From NCBI RefSeq assembly GCF_000426745.1, contig NZ_KE384563.1, positions 89,938-153,937 of the forward strand: DNA of 64,000 nucleotides. Direction: 5' to 3'. Position numbers and translations under genes: made by a program. This document shows positions 28,949 through 38,399 of this stretch, piece by piece. The DNA is from Veillonella montpellierensis DSM 17217 (GTDB taxonomy: Bacteria > Bacillota > Negativicutes > Veillonellales > Veillonellaceae). How positions within the stretch are numbered: the stretch's first letter is position 1; each line of letters opens with the position of its first letter. Below the pieces are notes generated by a model. That model did not search any database. It had not been told where the DNA came from and was given only the letters and a program-made list of their open reading frames with translations.

Positions 28949-29779
28949 ATGTCTCGAGTTGGACTCATTGCAGGGATAGGCGTTTTGCCAGTAGAGTTTA
29001 TGAGGGCTGCCCAATCATTAGGACATGAAGTAGTCGTTGTAGCCGTTGTGGCAGGAGTTAATCCTGCACTAGCTGTGGAAGCCAATCAGTATTATGAGAT
29101 TAATGCAGCTAAATTGAATAAAATTTTGAAGACCTTACATAAAGAAAATGTTGTAGACATAACTATGCTGGGCAAGGTAACAAAAGAACTACTGTTTAAA
29201 GGATTATCTATGCCAGATTTACGGGCTTTACAACTTTTAAATCGTTTGAGAAATCGAAAAGATGATACGATTATGTTAGCAATTGTCGACGAATTAGAGG
29301 CGGAAGGATTTCATGTGGTGGATCAAACAGTATATTTACAACCACTGATTCCTAAGGTAGGCGTATTGACCAAGAAAGGACCAACCAAAGAACAAATGGA
29401 AGACATTCGCTTTGGGTTTACCCTAGCAAAGCAGATGGGGGGGCTAGATATTGGTCAAACGGTAGTTGTTAAACATAAGGCGGCTATGGCTATCGAAGCA
29501 ATCGAAGGTACCGATGCTTGCATTGTGCGAGGTGGCTCGTTGGGAAGAGGCGATGCAGTAGTAGTTAAAACTGCTAAACCAAATCAAGATGTACGATTTG
29601 ATGTACCAGCGGTTGGTCGTAGAACATTGGAATCGATGATAGAAAGTAATTGCCGTGTATTGGCCATTGAAGCAGGTCGAACTATTTTTGTGGAACAAGA
29701 AGAAGTGTTGGCACTAGCCAATAAAAAAGGAATTACGATTTGTGCTGTTAGTGAAGAAAGTTTACGAAAGGATGCATAA
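28949..29779 (+). CDS. lpxI: UDP-2,3-diacylglucosamine pyrophosphatase LpxI
   Basis: The 276-residue protein matches the DUF1009/LpxI family: N-terminal VGLIAGIGVLPVEFMRAAQ, the central GLGKVTKELLFKG-like block (MLGKVTKELLFKG) and the C-terminal domain with VVKHKAAMAIEAIEGTD, GRGDAVVVKTAKPNQDVRFDVP. It hydrolyses UDP-2,3-diacylglucosamine to lipid X by attack on the alpha phosphate. It replaces the metal-dependent LpxH used by E. coli, and it lies exactly where lpxH function is needed, directly before lpxB with no gap. AGGAGG precedes ATG 28949. Confidence 0.95.
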   Translation: MSRVGLIAGIGVLPVEFMRAAQSLGHEVVVVAVVAGVNPALAVEANQYYEINAAKLNKILKTLHKENVVDITMLGKVTKELLFKGLSMPDLRALQLLNRLRNRKDDTIMLAIVDELEAEGFHVVDQTVYLQPLIPKVGVLTKKGPTKEQMEDIRFGFTLAKQMGGLDIGQTVVVKHKAAMAIEAIEGTDACIVRGGSLGRGDAVVVKTAKPNQDVRFDVPAVGRRTLESMIESNCRVLAIEAGRTIFVEQEEVLALANKKGITICAVSEESLRKDA

Positions 29780-30913
29780 ATGAAAGTGATGTTTTCCGCT
29801 GGAGAAGCGTCTGGTGATACGCATGTAGCTAAAGTAGCTAGCGCACTTACCGCCTTAGATCCTACAGTGACTATGTTCGGTATGGGTGGACAGCTTATGG
29901 CACAAGCAGGAGTTAACATTGTATATGATATTAAAAATCTAGGCATCATAGGATTTGTAGAAATTATACAAGCCCTCCCTAAATTTTTTAAACTTCGTGC
30001 CTATTTGCGACAAATTATGATAGACCAGCGCCCCGATGTTCTCGTCTGTGTGGACTACCCAGGGTTTAATATGAAATTAGCAAAAGTGGCACATGATTTA
30101 GGAATACCAGTGGTATACTACATCGCTCCTACTATATGGGCGTGGCATAAAAGTCGAGGTAAGGACATAAAAAAATATGTAACAAAAGTTGCTTCTATTT
30201 TTCCATTTGAAGCAAAAGCCTATGAAGAATTTCACTGTGATGTAGAATTTGTAGGACATCCTTTGTTAGATATTGTGAAACCTACCATGACAAAAGAGAG
30301 GGCAAAACAATATTTTTCTGTATCACCAACGGGAAAACGCGTGTTATTAATGCCGGGTAGTCGTAAGCAAGAAATTATGAACCTATTGCCACCGATGCTA
30401 AAGGCTGCAGAAACAATGGCTGCCCAAGGGGAAGTTTCTTTTTTCTTACCCCGTGCACATACGATTAGTCTAGAAGAATTAGAACATGTGATTAGCCAAT
30501 ATACAGTGCCTATACAGGTTACAGAAGAATATACGTATGATCTTATGCAAATTTGTGATGCTTGCGTGGCGGCTTCTGGGACAGCTACGTTAGAAACAGC
30601 ATTAATGGGATTACCAACCGTATTACTATATCGATTGTCACCAATTACGTATGGCATCGGAAAACTGGTAGTTAACGTACAGTTTGTAGGTTTGCCTAAT
30701 ATTATAGCGGGTACATCGGTTATTCCTGAATTGTTACAACAGGATGTGACACCAGATAACATTAGTAAAGCCTTACAACCTATGTTATATGATGATGTAT
30801 ATAGAACGCATATGATAGAAGAATTACATAGAGTACGATCATTATTAGGTCAAGAAGGTGCAGTTAATCGAGTGGCACAACTCATTAGTACAGTAGCACG
30901 AGGAGAAGCATAA
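29780..30913 (+). CDS. lpxB: Lipid-A-disaccharide synthase
   Basis: The 377-residue family GT19 glycosyltransferase opens with the signature FSAGEASGDTHVAKV. It also has the DYPGFNMKLAK and PTIWAWHKSRGKDIKKYV blocks, and in the second Rossmann-like half LMPGSRKQEI and AASGTATLETALMGLPTVLLY. It joins lipid X to UDP-2,3-diacylglucosamine at the inner membrane. It begins at the base after the lpxI stop and is followed immediately by msbA. Confidence 0.96.
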   Translation: MKVMFSAGEASGDTHVAKVASALTALDPTVTMFGMGGQLMAQAGVNIVYDIKNLGIIGFVEIIQALPKFFKLRAYLRQIMIDQRPDVLVCVDYPGFNMKLAKVAHDLGIPVVYYIAPTIWAWHKSRGKDIKKYVTKVASIFPFEAKAYEEFHCDVEFVGHPLLDIVKPTMTKERAKQYFSVSPTGKRVLLMPGSRKQEIMNLLPPMLKAAETMAAQGEVSFFLPRAHTISLEELEHVISQYTVPIQVTEEYTYDLMQICDACVAASGTATLETALMGLPTVLLYRLSPITYGIGKLVVNVQFVGLPNIIAGTSVIPELLQQDVTPDNISKALQPMLYDDVYRTHMIEELHRVRSLLGQEGAVNRVAQLISTVARGEA

Positions 30914-32647
30914 ATGAATAATTATAAACGGTTAGTGGTTTTTGTGAAACCCTATCGATGGCGCATGGTATTTGCTGTATTTTGTATGATTGTAGCAGCA
31001 GCAGCGTACCTTGTCGTACCTTGGTTGATTAAAAATGTAGTCGATGAAGTGTTACAAGCAAAAGCAATGTGGATGTTGAATTTAATAGTCGGCGCCATTT
31101 TAATTGTTTTCTTACTTCGCGGTTTTGCTACCTATGGTCAAACCTATAATATGTCCTATATTGGACAACGTGTCATTATTGATATTCGTGAAGCCTTGTT
31201 TAAGCATTTACAACGTATGTCATTATCTTACTTTGACCGACGTAAAACAGGCGTGATTATGAGCAATTTAACCAATGATGTAGGGGCATTACAATCGGCT
31301 ATTGTAGAAAATTTAGTATCTATGGTTACCGAATCGGTTACATTGATTGGTTCATTTGTATCTATGTTGTTAATCGATTGGAAATTGACACTCGTTACGT
31401 TAATTACTGTGCCAATGGTATTAGGTATTATTAATATATTTGGAAAGCGATTGCGCCTAGCTGGTCATGACGTACAAGGAAGAACAGCGGATATTACTTC
31501 TTTATTACAAGAAACACTATCGGGTATTCGCGTGGTTAAATCATTTGCTCATGAAGACCATGAAATCAAGCGATTTACTACAGAAAATGAAAATAACTTT
31601 AGAGCAGTTATGAGGGCCACGAAACTAACTAGCTTGTTGAGTCCGTTGGTAGAGTTCTCAGCGGCCATTGCCATTACAGTAATTCTTTGGTATGGTGGAT
31701 ATTCCGTTGTAACTGGTAGCATAACGGCAGGCTCATTAATTGCATTTTTGATTTATGCAATCAACTTGTCGAATCCAGTCAAACGATTAAGTCAAGTGTA
31801 TGGAAATATTCAAAAAGCTATGGCGGCTGGGGATCGTGTATTGGAAACGTTAGATACACCAGAAGATGTAGTGGAAAAAGAAAATGCTATCGTTATGCCC
31901 CCAATTCAAGGGCATGTGGTGTTTGATCACGTAGATTTCACCTATGATGGTGAAAAAATGGCGCTACAAGATTTTTGTTTAGATGTAGAGCCTGGTGAAG
32001 TGACGGCTATCGTAGGCCCATCGGGGGCAGGGAAAACAACATTGGCTAATTTATTACCTCGCTTCTATGATGTGGCAAATGGCCGAGTATGCATTGATGG
32101 TATTGATGTGCGAGATGTTACATTTACCTCCTTGCGCGAGCAAATAGGCTTAGTACCGCAAGATACGATGCTATTTAATACGACAATCTGGGAAAATATT
32201 TTATATGGTAATTTAACGGCTACCGATGAAGAAATAGTAGAAGCGGCAAAAGCGGCTAATGTGATGGAATTTGCTCAGAAATTACCTAATGGGTTAGACA
32301 CTATTGTAGGAGAACGAGGAAATTCGTTGTCTGGTGGTCAACGGCAACGGGTGGCAATTGCGCGGGCCATTTTAAAAAATCCTAAAATTTTAATTCTAGA
32401 TGAAGCGACCTCGGCACTTGATACAGAAAGTGAAAGATTAGTACAAGAAGCATTAGATAGACTTATGCGTGGACGGACGGCCTTTGTCATTGCCCATCGG
32501 CTAAGTACCATTCAAAATGCGGATCGCATTATCGTATTGCAGCAAGGAAAGTTGGTAGAACAAGGGACACATGAAGAATTATTAGCATTACCAAATGGAG
32601 TATATCAATATTTGCATTCAGTTCAATTTGCTGATAAAGGATTATAA
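30914..32647 (+). CDS. msbA: Lipid A flippase MsbA (ABC exporter)
   Basis: The 577-residue half-transporter has six predicted transmembrane helices (residues about 15-310), then an ABC domain with Walker A GPSGAGKTTLAN, Q-loop VPQDTMLF, signature LSGGQRQRVAIARAI and Walker B ILILDEATSALD, then the H-loop in IAHRLST. MsbA homodimers flip lipid A-core across the inner membrane. Family resemblance alone would not separate it from drug exporters, but the position between lpxB and waaA makes the lipid A flippase role by far the best call. Confidence 0.92.
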   Translation: MNNYKRLVVFVKPYRWRMVFAVFCMIVAAAAYLVVPWLIKNVVDEVLQAKAMWMLNLIVGAILIVFLLRGFATYGQTYNMSYIGQRVIIDIREALFKHLQRMSLSYFDRRKTGVIMSNLTNDVGALQSAIVENLVSMVTESVTLIGSFVSMLLIDWKLTLVTLITVPMVLGIINIFGKRLRLAGHDVQGRTADITSLLQETLSGIRVVKSFAHEDHEIKRFTTENENNFRAVMRATKLTSLLSPLVEFSAAIAITVILWYGGYSVVTGSITAGSLIAFLIYAINLSNPVKRLSQVYGNIQKAMAAGDRVLETLDTPEDVVEKENAIVMPPIQGHVVFDHVDFTYDGEKMALQDFCLDVEPGEVTAIVGPSGAGKTTLANLLPRFYDVANGRVCIDGIDVRDVTFTSLREQIGLVPQDTMLFNTTIWENILYGNLTATDEEIVEAAKAANVMEFAQKLPNGLDTIVGERGNSLSGGQRQRVAIARAILKNPKILILDEATSALDTESERLVQEALDRLMRGRTAFVIAHRLSTIQNADRIIVLQQGKLVEQGTHEELLALPNGVYQYLHSVQFADKGL

Positions 32648-32653
32648 ATAACT

Positions 32654-33958
32654 ATGTATTGGATTTATAATATACTGCTTATCATATATTGGTTGGGGTT
32701 AATTCCTGTTATCCTATATCGATTAGCATTTGAAGAAGGTTTTTATGAACGGATTAAGCAGAGTGCTGGTTATATGCCGTTACCATTACTAAAAAAAATA
32801 GAAGGACGGCGTGCGATTTGGGTACATGCAGCTTCTGTAGGGGAAATTGTGGCCACCAGTCCCATTGTAAAAGCCATTAAACGGGATTTTCCAGAAGCAG
32901 TTGTAGTCGTATCTGTTGTTACCGCCACGGGACATGCTATGGCACATCGCATTATCCCTGAAGCCGATGGAATTATCTTTTTCCCTTTAGATTTGCCGTA
33001 TTTGACGAAAAAGATTTTGCATATTATCAAGCCAATTACGATTTTACTCGTAGAAACTGAGATTTGGCCAAATTTCTTGCGTATAGCGGAAAAAGAAAAG
33101 ATTCCTATTATGATGGTGAATGGGCGTATTAGCGATAGAAGCATGAAACGATATCGATATATTAGTGCGTTTACAAAAGAAATGTTAGGATCTATTAATC
33201 GTTTTTGCATGCAATCTAAATTTGATGCAGCTTATATTGAACAATTAGGTGCACCAGTACAAGACATTACAGTAACTGGCAATATGAAATACGATCAGAC
33301 CTACGCGACTGTATCAGAAGAAGAAAAACAGTCACTGTTAGACGAGTTTGGTTTTTGTCATAACCATCCGATTATTGTAGCGGGAAGTACGCATAAAGGG
33401 GAAGAGGAAGTACTATTTCACACATTTATTACCGTATTACAAGCATACCCACAAGCTAGAATGTTGATAGCCCCACGAGAAATTATGCGCGGTAAGGATG
33501 TACAAAATATTGCGAGTCGCTATGGACTTTTATCGATTTGTCGTAGTGCTATGAAAGAACCAGTTCACGAAGGCATTCCCGTCGTTGTCTTAGACACGAT
33601 AGGCGAATTAGGGCGCTTATACAGTTTAGGAGATATTATTTTTGTAGGTGGCTCTTTAGTGAAAACGGGAGGGCATAATATTTTAGAACCTGCCGCACAT
33701 AGCAAACCGATTGTGGTGGGACCACATATGTTTAATTTTAAAGAAATATTTAATTTATTACATAGTCGCCAGGCGTGCTTACAAGTACGTAATGGACATG
33801 AATTGACAGACACCATTCTTAGGTTGTGCGGAGATGCTCAACTACGTGAGGATATGGGACGTCATTGTATGGAGATTATGGCGGAAAACAAAGGGGCGAC
33901 GCAGCGAAATATAGAAGAAATACGAATGTTGTTTAAAAAGAAACAAATCATTCCTTAG
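32654..33958 (+). CDS. waaA: 3-deoxy-D-manno-octulosonic acid (Kdo) transferase
   Basis: This 434-residue GT30 enzyme carries an N-terminal membrane anchor. The block IWVHAASVGEIVATSPIVKA contains the catalytic Glu, followed by VETEIWPN, then GSTHKGEEE and the C-terminal GGSLVKTGGHNILEPAAHSKPIVVGP. It transfers one or more Kdo residues from CMP-Kdo to lipid IVA. The gene order msbA-waaA-lpxK is kept, with 6 and 17 bp gaps. How many Kdo units are added cannot be read from sequence. Confidence 0.95.
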   Translation: MYWIYNILLIIYWLGLIPVILYRLAFEEGFYERIKQSAGYMPLPLLKKIEGRRAIWVHAASVGEIVATSPIVKAIKRDFPEAVVVVSVVTATGHAMAHRIIPEADGIIFFPLDLPYLTKKILHIIKPITILLVETEIWPNFLRIAEKEKIPIMMVNGRISDRSMKRYRYISAFTKEMLGSINRFCMQSKFDAAYIEQLGAPVQDITVTGNMKYDQTYATVSEEEKQSLLDEFGFCHNHPIIVAGSTHKGEEEVLFHTFITVLQAYPQARMLIAPREIMRGKDVQNIASRYGLLSICRSAMKEPVHEGIPVVVLDTIGELGRLYSLGDIIFVGGSLVKTGGHNILEPAAHSKPIVVGPHMFNFKEIFNLLHSRQACLQVRNGHELTDTILRLCGDAQLREDMGRHCMEIMAENKGATQRNIEEIRMLFKKKQIIP

Positions 33959-33975
33959 AAATGAGGTGAATATCT

Positions 33976-35091
33976 GTGAACCGTGATAGTATGTTTAAAA
34001 TGATTATCAGTGGTCATGATGCATCCTTAGCGGGCGATATGGCTCGTGTTGGACTTACAACAGCGAGTAGATTATACGGACAAATTATGAACTTGCGCAA
34101 TCGTAGATTTGATAAGGGCATCGGCGTCTATCATGCAGATGTACCCGTTATTAGCGTCGGTAATATTACCGTAGGAGGTACGGGAAAGACACCGATGGTT
34201 CGTTATATTTGTGATATACTAAATACAGATGGCTATCATACGGCGGTGTTAAGTCGAGGTTATAAGGCGGAAAATAATAAAACGAGTCGCATCGTATCTC
34301 GCTTAGGAAACATCGATGTATCACCAACGATAAGTGGCGATGAAGCGTGGCTTTTGGCAAAATCCTTGCCACAGTCCGATGTAATCATTGGCCGCTCTCG
34401 CGCTACATCGGCGGCATTAGCCACATCGTCTTTGGGAGCTAATCGGCTAGTGCTAGATGATGGCTTTCAACATAGACAACTGGCTAGAGATTTGGATATC
34501 CTATTGATAGATGCATCGAATCCATTCGGCTTTGGGTATGTGTTACCTCGAGGTTTGTTGCGCGAACCATTAACGGGTCTGTCTAGAGCGGATATGATTA
34601 TTATAACGAAGGTAGATCAGGTACCGGAGAATGAATTGCTACAACTGCGACGTCAATTAAAACAATATGTGCCCCATACACCGATAGGAGAAGCCATTCA
34701 TAAACCAACGACTATGTACACATTAGATGAATGGATGGATGGTAAAGAGGGACAACAGGTAAAGGCCTATGTTACGGATCCAATCATGACCGTTACGGGT
34801 ATTGGCAATCCAGGGTCCTTTGAAATGACCTTGACGAGTCTTGGCTATACGAGTGTTCATTGTATGGCCTATGAGGATCATTACAACTTTACCAATGATG
34901 ATTTAGTGGATATATGGTCTATGGCATTTGCTAAAGGAGCGAAAGCCATCGTTATTACAGAAAAAGATGCGGTAAAATTTAGTCAATTACCAGCGATTAC
35001 CGATTTTAATATTCCTATTTATGTACTGGCCATAGGTATTGAATGTATAGAGGGAGAAGACCAATTACGCACATTAGTAAGGTCTTTGTAA
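33976..35091 (+). CDS. lpxK: Tetraacyldisaccharide 4'-kinase
   Basis: The 371-residue P-loop kinase phosphorylates the 4' position of the lipid A disaccharide at the inner membrane. The family pattern is clear: VISVGNITVGGTGKTPMVRYI (Walker A GGTGKT), VLSRGYK, SGDEAWLLA, RLVLDDGFQHRQLARDLDILLIDA and, near the end, VITEKDAVKF. GTG and ATG codons are close together at the start; GTG 33976 follows AGAAATGAGGTGAA. It lies 17 bp downstream of waaA. Confidence 0.95.
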   Translation: MNRDSMFKMIISGHDASLAGDMARVGLTTASRLYGQIMNLRNRRFDKGIGVYHADVPVISVGNITVGGTGKTPMVRYICDILNTDGYHTAVLSRGYKAENNKTSRIVSRLGNIDVSPTISGDEAWLLAKSLPQSDVIIGRSRATSAALATSSLGANRLVLDDGFQHRQLARDLDILLIDASNPFGFGYVLPRGLLREPLTGLSRADMIIITKVDQVPENELLQLRRQLKQYVPHTPIGEAIHKPTTMYTLDEWMDGKEGQQVKAYVTDPIMTVTGIGNPGSFEMTLTSLGYTSVHCMAYEDHYNFTNDDLVDIWSMAFAKGAKAIVITEKDAVKFSQLPAITDFNIPIYVLAIGIECIEGEDQLRTLVRSL

Positions 35092-35222
35092 TAAGCCTTT
35101 ATATCACGGTATACCTTGTAAAAGGGATAGAGGAATAAGGAAGATTGTATATATAGACATATGAGGACCTGGATAGGCGTATATGCCTATCTAGCGTAGA
35201 AGTATAAGAGAAAGAAGGAGCT

Positions 35223-35957
35223 ATGATGAAGTTTGCATGTGTCATTCCATCACGATATGGGTCAACTCGATTGCCTGGAAAACCGTTGGCAGATATTGCA
35301 GGACGCCCTATGATTGAACGCGTATATGCACAAGTGTCTAAAGCAAAACGACCTGAAGTAGTCATTGTTGCTACCGATGATCAGCGTGTGTATGATGCGG
35401 TAGCAAAATTCGGTGGCAATGTTGTTATGACTCGCGCCAACCATCCAACAGGCACGGATCGTCTGGCAGAAGTGGCTCTATCCCACGACGATATAGATGT
35501 CATTATTAATGTGCAAGGCGATGAACCCTTAATTGATTCCGCGATTATCGATGAACTAGCAGATGCATTTTTACGGGATACTACATTACAGATGGCCACC
35601 GTAGCATCTCCGTTGTTGCCGGAGGAATATAGCGAACCGTCAGCGGTTAAAGTCGTCTTAAATCGCAAGGGAAATGCTATGTATTTTTCTAGATCCTTGT
35701 TGCCCTATCCACGACATGACTTTGTAAGTCCTCCATTAAAGCATGTGGGCATCTATGCATATAAACGGAAATTTCTTTTAGACTATGCAAAGATGGCACC
35801 TACACCAGCAGAAGAAACAGAGTCTTTGGAACAATTGAGAGCATTAGAAAATGGGTATACGATTCGTGTGATTACTACGAAAGAGAGATTTATTGGCGTT
35901 GATACCATAGAAGATTTACGACTGGTCAATCAACTATGGGAGGATAAGGAGAAATAA
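35223..35957 (+). CDS. kdsB: CMP-Kdo synthetase (3-deoxy-manno-octulosonate cytidylyltransferase)
   Basis: The 244-residue nucleotidyltransferase has the signature IPSRYGSTRLPGKPLADI, then VATDD and INVQGDEPLID. It activates Kdo with CTP for WaaA. AGAAGGAG precedes ATG 35223; two ATGs overlap here and the second (35226, MKFACVIP) is the alternative start. The 131-bp gap after lpxK holds a small hairpin, GATAGGC/GCCTATC at 35172-35191, without a T-run. It is the largest gap in this operon and may be a processing or attenuation site (inference). Confidence 0.95.
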   Translation: MMKFACVIPSRYGSTRLPGKPLADIAGRPMIERVYAQVSKAKRPEVVIVATDDQRVYDAVAKFGGNVVMTRANHPTGTDRLAEVALSHDDIDVIINVQGDEPLIDSAIIDELADAFLRDTTLQMATVASPLLPEEYSEPSAVKVVLNRKGNAMYFSRSLLPYPRHDFVSPPLKHVGIYAYKRKFLLDYAKMAPTPAEETESLEQLRALENGYTIRVITTKERFIGVDTIEDLRLVNQLWEDKEK

Positions 35958-36776
35958 ATGAAAGAAGTTACAATTGGCAACCTCACAGTAGGTGGCGGTA
36001 AAGGTTTGTTTTTATTAGCAGGGCCGTGCGTTATTGAAGATCCAGAACGGACACTTATGATTGGACGAAGAGCAAAGGAGATTTGCCAACGCGTGGGGAT
36101 TCCATATATTTTTAAGGCTTCTTTTGATAAGGCAAATCGATCAAGTTATAGTTCTTTTAGAGGACCGGGCTTAGAAGAGGGCCTTCGCATTTTGGCACAC
36201 ATTAAACAAGAGTTACAAGTGCCGATTGTGAGCGACATCCATTCCATTGAACAAATAGAACCAGCTGCAGAAGTGATCGACCTGTTGCAAATTCCCGCAT
36301 TTTTATGTAGACAAACCGATTTAGTATATGGAGCGGCTAAAACGGGAAAAGCGGTCAATGTGAAAAAAGGTCAATTTATGGCACCTAAGGATATGGAAAA
36401 TGTGCTGCATAAAATGCAGGAAACGGGAAATGAAAATTTGATGCTCACAGAACGAGGTTTTAGTTTCGGCTATAATAATCTGGTAGTCGATATGCGCTCA
36501 TTCCCGATTATGAGACGCTTTGACTATCCAGTGATTTTTGATGCGACTCATAGTGTACAATTACCTGGTGGTGCTGGTACTTCATCAAGTGGACAACGAG
36601 AATTTGTACCTAACCTTGCACGTGCTGCTGTTGCTAGTGGCGTGGATGGATTGTTTATGGAAGTTCATGACAATCCTGAAGAAGCTTTATCGGATGGTCC
36701 TAACATGGTATATTTAGATGACCTAGAATCGTTATTAACAGATTTAGTGGCGATTGATAAGATTGTAAAAGGGTAA
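35958..36776 (+). CDS. kdsA: Kdo-8-phosphate synthase
   Basis: The 272-residue aldolase condenses PEP with arabinose 5-phosphate to Kdo 8-phosphate. Core motifs [38 protein letters not shown] and FDATHSVQ are present. Cys24 in GPCVIE sits where metal-dependent enzymes (Aquifex type) have the metal ligand Cys and where the metal-free E. coli enzyme has Asn, so this one should be metal-dependent (inference). It starts directly after the kdsB stop. Confidence 0.95.
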   Translation: MKEVTIGNLTVGGGKGLFLLAGPCVIEDPERTLMIGRRAKEICQRVGIPYIFKASFDKANRSSYSSFRGPGLEEGLRILAHIKQELQVPIVSDIHSIEQIEPAAEVIDLLQIPAFLCRQTDLVYGAAKTGKAVNVKKGQFMAPKDMENVLHKMQETGNENLMLTERGFSFGYNNLVVDMRSFPIMRRFDYPVIFDATHSVQLPGGAGTSSSGQREFVPNLARAAVASGVDGLFMEVHDNPEEALSDGPNMVYLDDLESLLTDLVAIDKIVKG

Positions 36777-36888
36777 TAGTAGTAATAGAGTCAGACGATT
36801 GATGTAATCGAGGCATTGATACATGTCGTAGGCGACTACAGGATAGAGTAGCGCTTATAAAGTTATAGCGTTGGATAGAGGTGATATC

Positions 36889-37860
36889 GTGACCATATTA
36901 GAACAAGCAGCGCGCGTTCTCCATGAGGAAGCGCAGGCCATTGAAACATTAAGTACTACACTCGATCACAACTTTGAAGAAGCCGTTACCATGATTATGG
37001 CATCACGAGGGCGTGTGATTTGTACAGGTATGGGAAAATCTGGACATATTGCTAGTAAAGTGGCGGCCACATTGGCGAGTACTGGAACACCAGCCTTTTA
37101 TCTACATCCTGCAGAAGGGGTACATGGCGATTTAGGCATGGTAACCCATGAAGATATTGTAGTAGCCTTTTCTAATAGTGGAGAAACGGGCGAAGTGGTT
37201 AATTTATTACCATCCTTACGCCGTATTGGGGCTAAATTGATTAGTGTGGTAGGCAATCCGCATTCTACACTAGCTACGAATGCAGATATTACGCTACTAG
37301 TAGCTGTTGAGAAAGAAGCATGTCCCTTAGGGTTAGCACCGACTTCGAGCACGACGGCGGCGTTAGCCTTGGGAGATGCCTTGGCTGTCTGTTTGTTAGA
37401 AAGCTCTCACTTTACGCCAGAAAAATTTGCCATTTTTCATCCTGGTGGCTCTTTGGGTCGTAAATTATTGATGACCGTAGAAAATGTCATGCATACGGGT
37501 GAACATAATCCCGTTGTACTAGATACTGATTCTGTACGAGATGCATTATTTGTTATGACGGATACAGGGTTAGGCGCTACGAATGTAGTGAATCGAGAGG
37601 GACGGTTAGTAGGCTTGGTGACAGACGGAGATATTCGTCGAGGCCTGGATAGAACACAAGATTTATTATCCATGCCTGTATCGTCTATGATGACGACGGC
37701 ACCAAGGACGATTACGAAAGATAAATTGGCAACGGAAGCGTTACGCCAGATGGAACAAAATGAGCCGAGACCGATTACGGTATTACCGGTGGTCAATGAA
37801 GAATACCAATCGATTGGGCTTGTACATCTTACTGATTTGTTGCGAAAAGGTATTGTATAA
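36889..37860 (+). CDS. kdsD: Arabinose-5-phosphate isomerase
   Basis: The 323-residue protein belongs to the KpsF/GutQ/KdsD type. A SIS sugar isomerase domain (VICTGMGKSGHIASKVAATLASTGTPAFYLHP, then DIVVAFSNSGETGEV) covers residues about 35-190, and two CBS domains follow (about 205-320). It makes arabinose 5-phosphate from ribulose 5-phosphate for KdsA. The start is GTG 36889 after AGAGGTG; a TTG at 36871 is in frame but lies before that site. The stop overlaps the start of kdsC by one base. Confidence 0.94.
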   Translation: MTILEQAARVLHEEAQAIETLSTTLDHNFEEAVTMIMASRGRVICTGMGKSGHIASKVAATLASTGTPAFYLHPAEGVHGDLGMVTHEDIVVAFSNSGETGEVVNLLPSLRRIGAKLISVVGNPHSTLATNADITLLVAVEKEACPLGLAPTSSTTAALALGDALAVCLLESSHFTPEKFAIFHPGGSLGRKLLMTVENVMHTGEHNPVVLDTDSVRDALFVMTDTGLGATNVVNREGRLVGLVTDGDIRRGLDRTQDLLSMPVSSMMTTAPRTITKDKLATEALRQMEQNEPRPITVLPVVNEEYQSIGLVHLTDLLRKGIV

Positions 37861-38381
37861 TGGCGATTCGATGTGTATTGATGGATGTAGATGGGGTGTT
37901 AACAGATGGTGTTATTACCTATACATCTGATGGAAAAGAATTGAAAAACTTTCATGTAGCGGATGGTATGGGCCTTACAGCCTTGCGCACACAGGGCATA
38001 AAAACGGGGATTATTACAGGGCGCACATCATCTATCGTAGAGCGACGAGCGAATGAACTACACATGGATGTGGTACAAATGGGGGTGCGTAATAAAAGTG
38101 AAGCACTCCTCACCATTTGTAAGAACTTTCATTGGCAAGTTGCGGAAGTGGCCTATATAGGTGATGACTTAAATGATTTAGGGGCCTTGCAATTGGCAGG
38201 TATTGCCATTGCACCGGCGAATGCATGTGTAGAAGTACGCAACGTAGCGGATTTTGTGACCACTCGCCATGGAGGTCATGGTGCTGTTCGTGAAGCGGCG
38301 GAATATATTATAAAGCAAAATGGTTCTTGGCAAGACGTGGTCGCACTATACGAGCGTGAACAATATGAAATGGGACAATAA
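37860..38381 (+). CDS. kdsC: Kdo-8-phosphate phosphatase
   Basis: The 173-residue HAD-family phosphatase belongs to the cap-less C0 type. The nucleophile motif is LMDVDGVLTDGV, motif II is IITGRTS and the last motif is AYIGDDLNDLGAL. It releases phosphate from Kdo 8-phosphate, the step between KdsA and KdsB. ATG overlaps the kdsD stop (TAATG), indicating translational coupling. Confidence 0.94.
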   Translation: MAIRCVLMDVDGVLTDGVITYTSDGKELKNFHVADGMGLTALRTQGIKTGIITGRTSSIVERRANELHMDVVQMGVRNKSEALLTICKNFHWQVAEVAYIGDDLNDLGALQLAGIAIAPANACVEVRNVADFVTTRHGGHGAVREAAEYIIKQNGSWQDVVALYEREQYEMGQ

Positions 38382-38399
38382 GTAGAGGAGGTGGACTCT

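Noticed and set aside
30914..32647. Drug exporter instead of lipid A flippase
   Set aside because: Sequence motifs alone fit both, but the zero-gap position between lpxB and waaA decides for MsbA.
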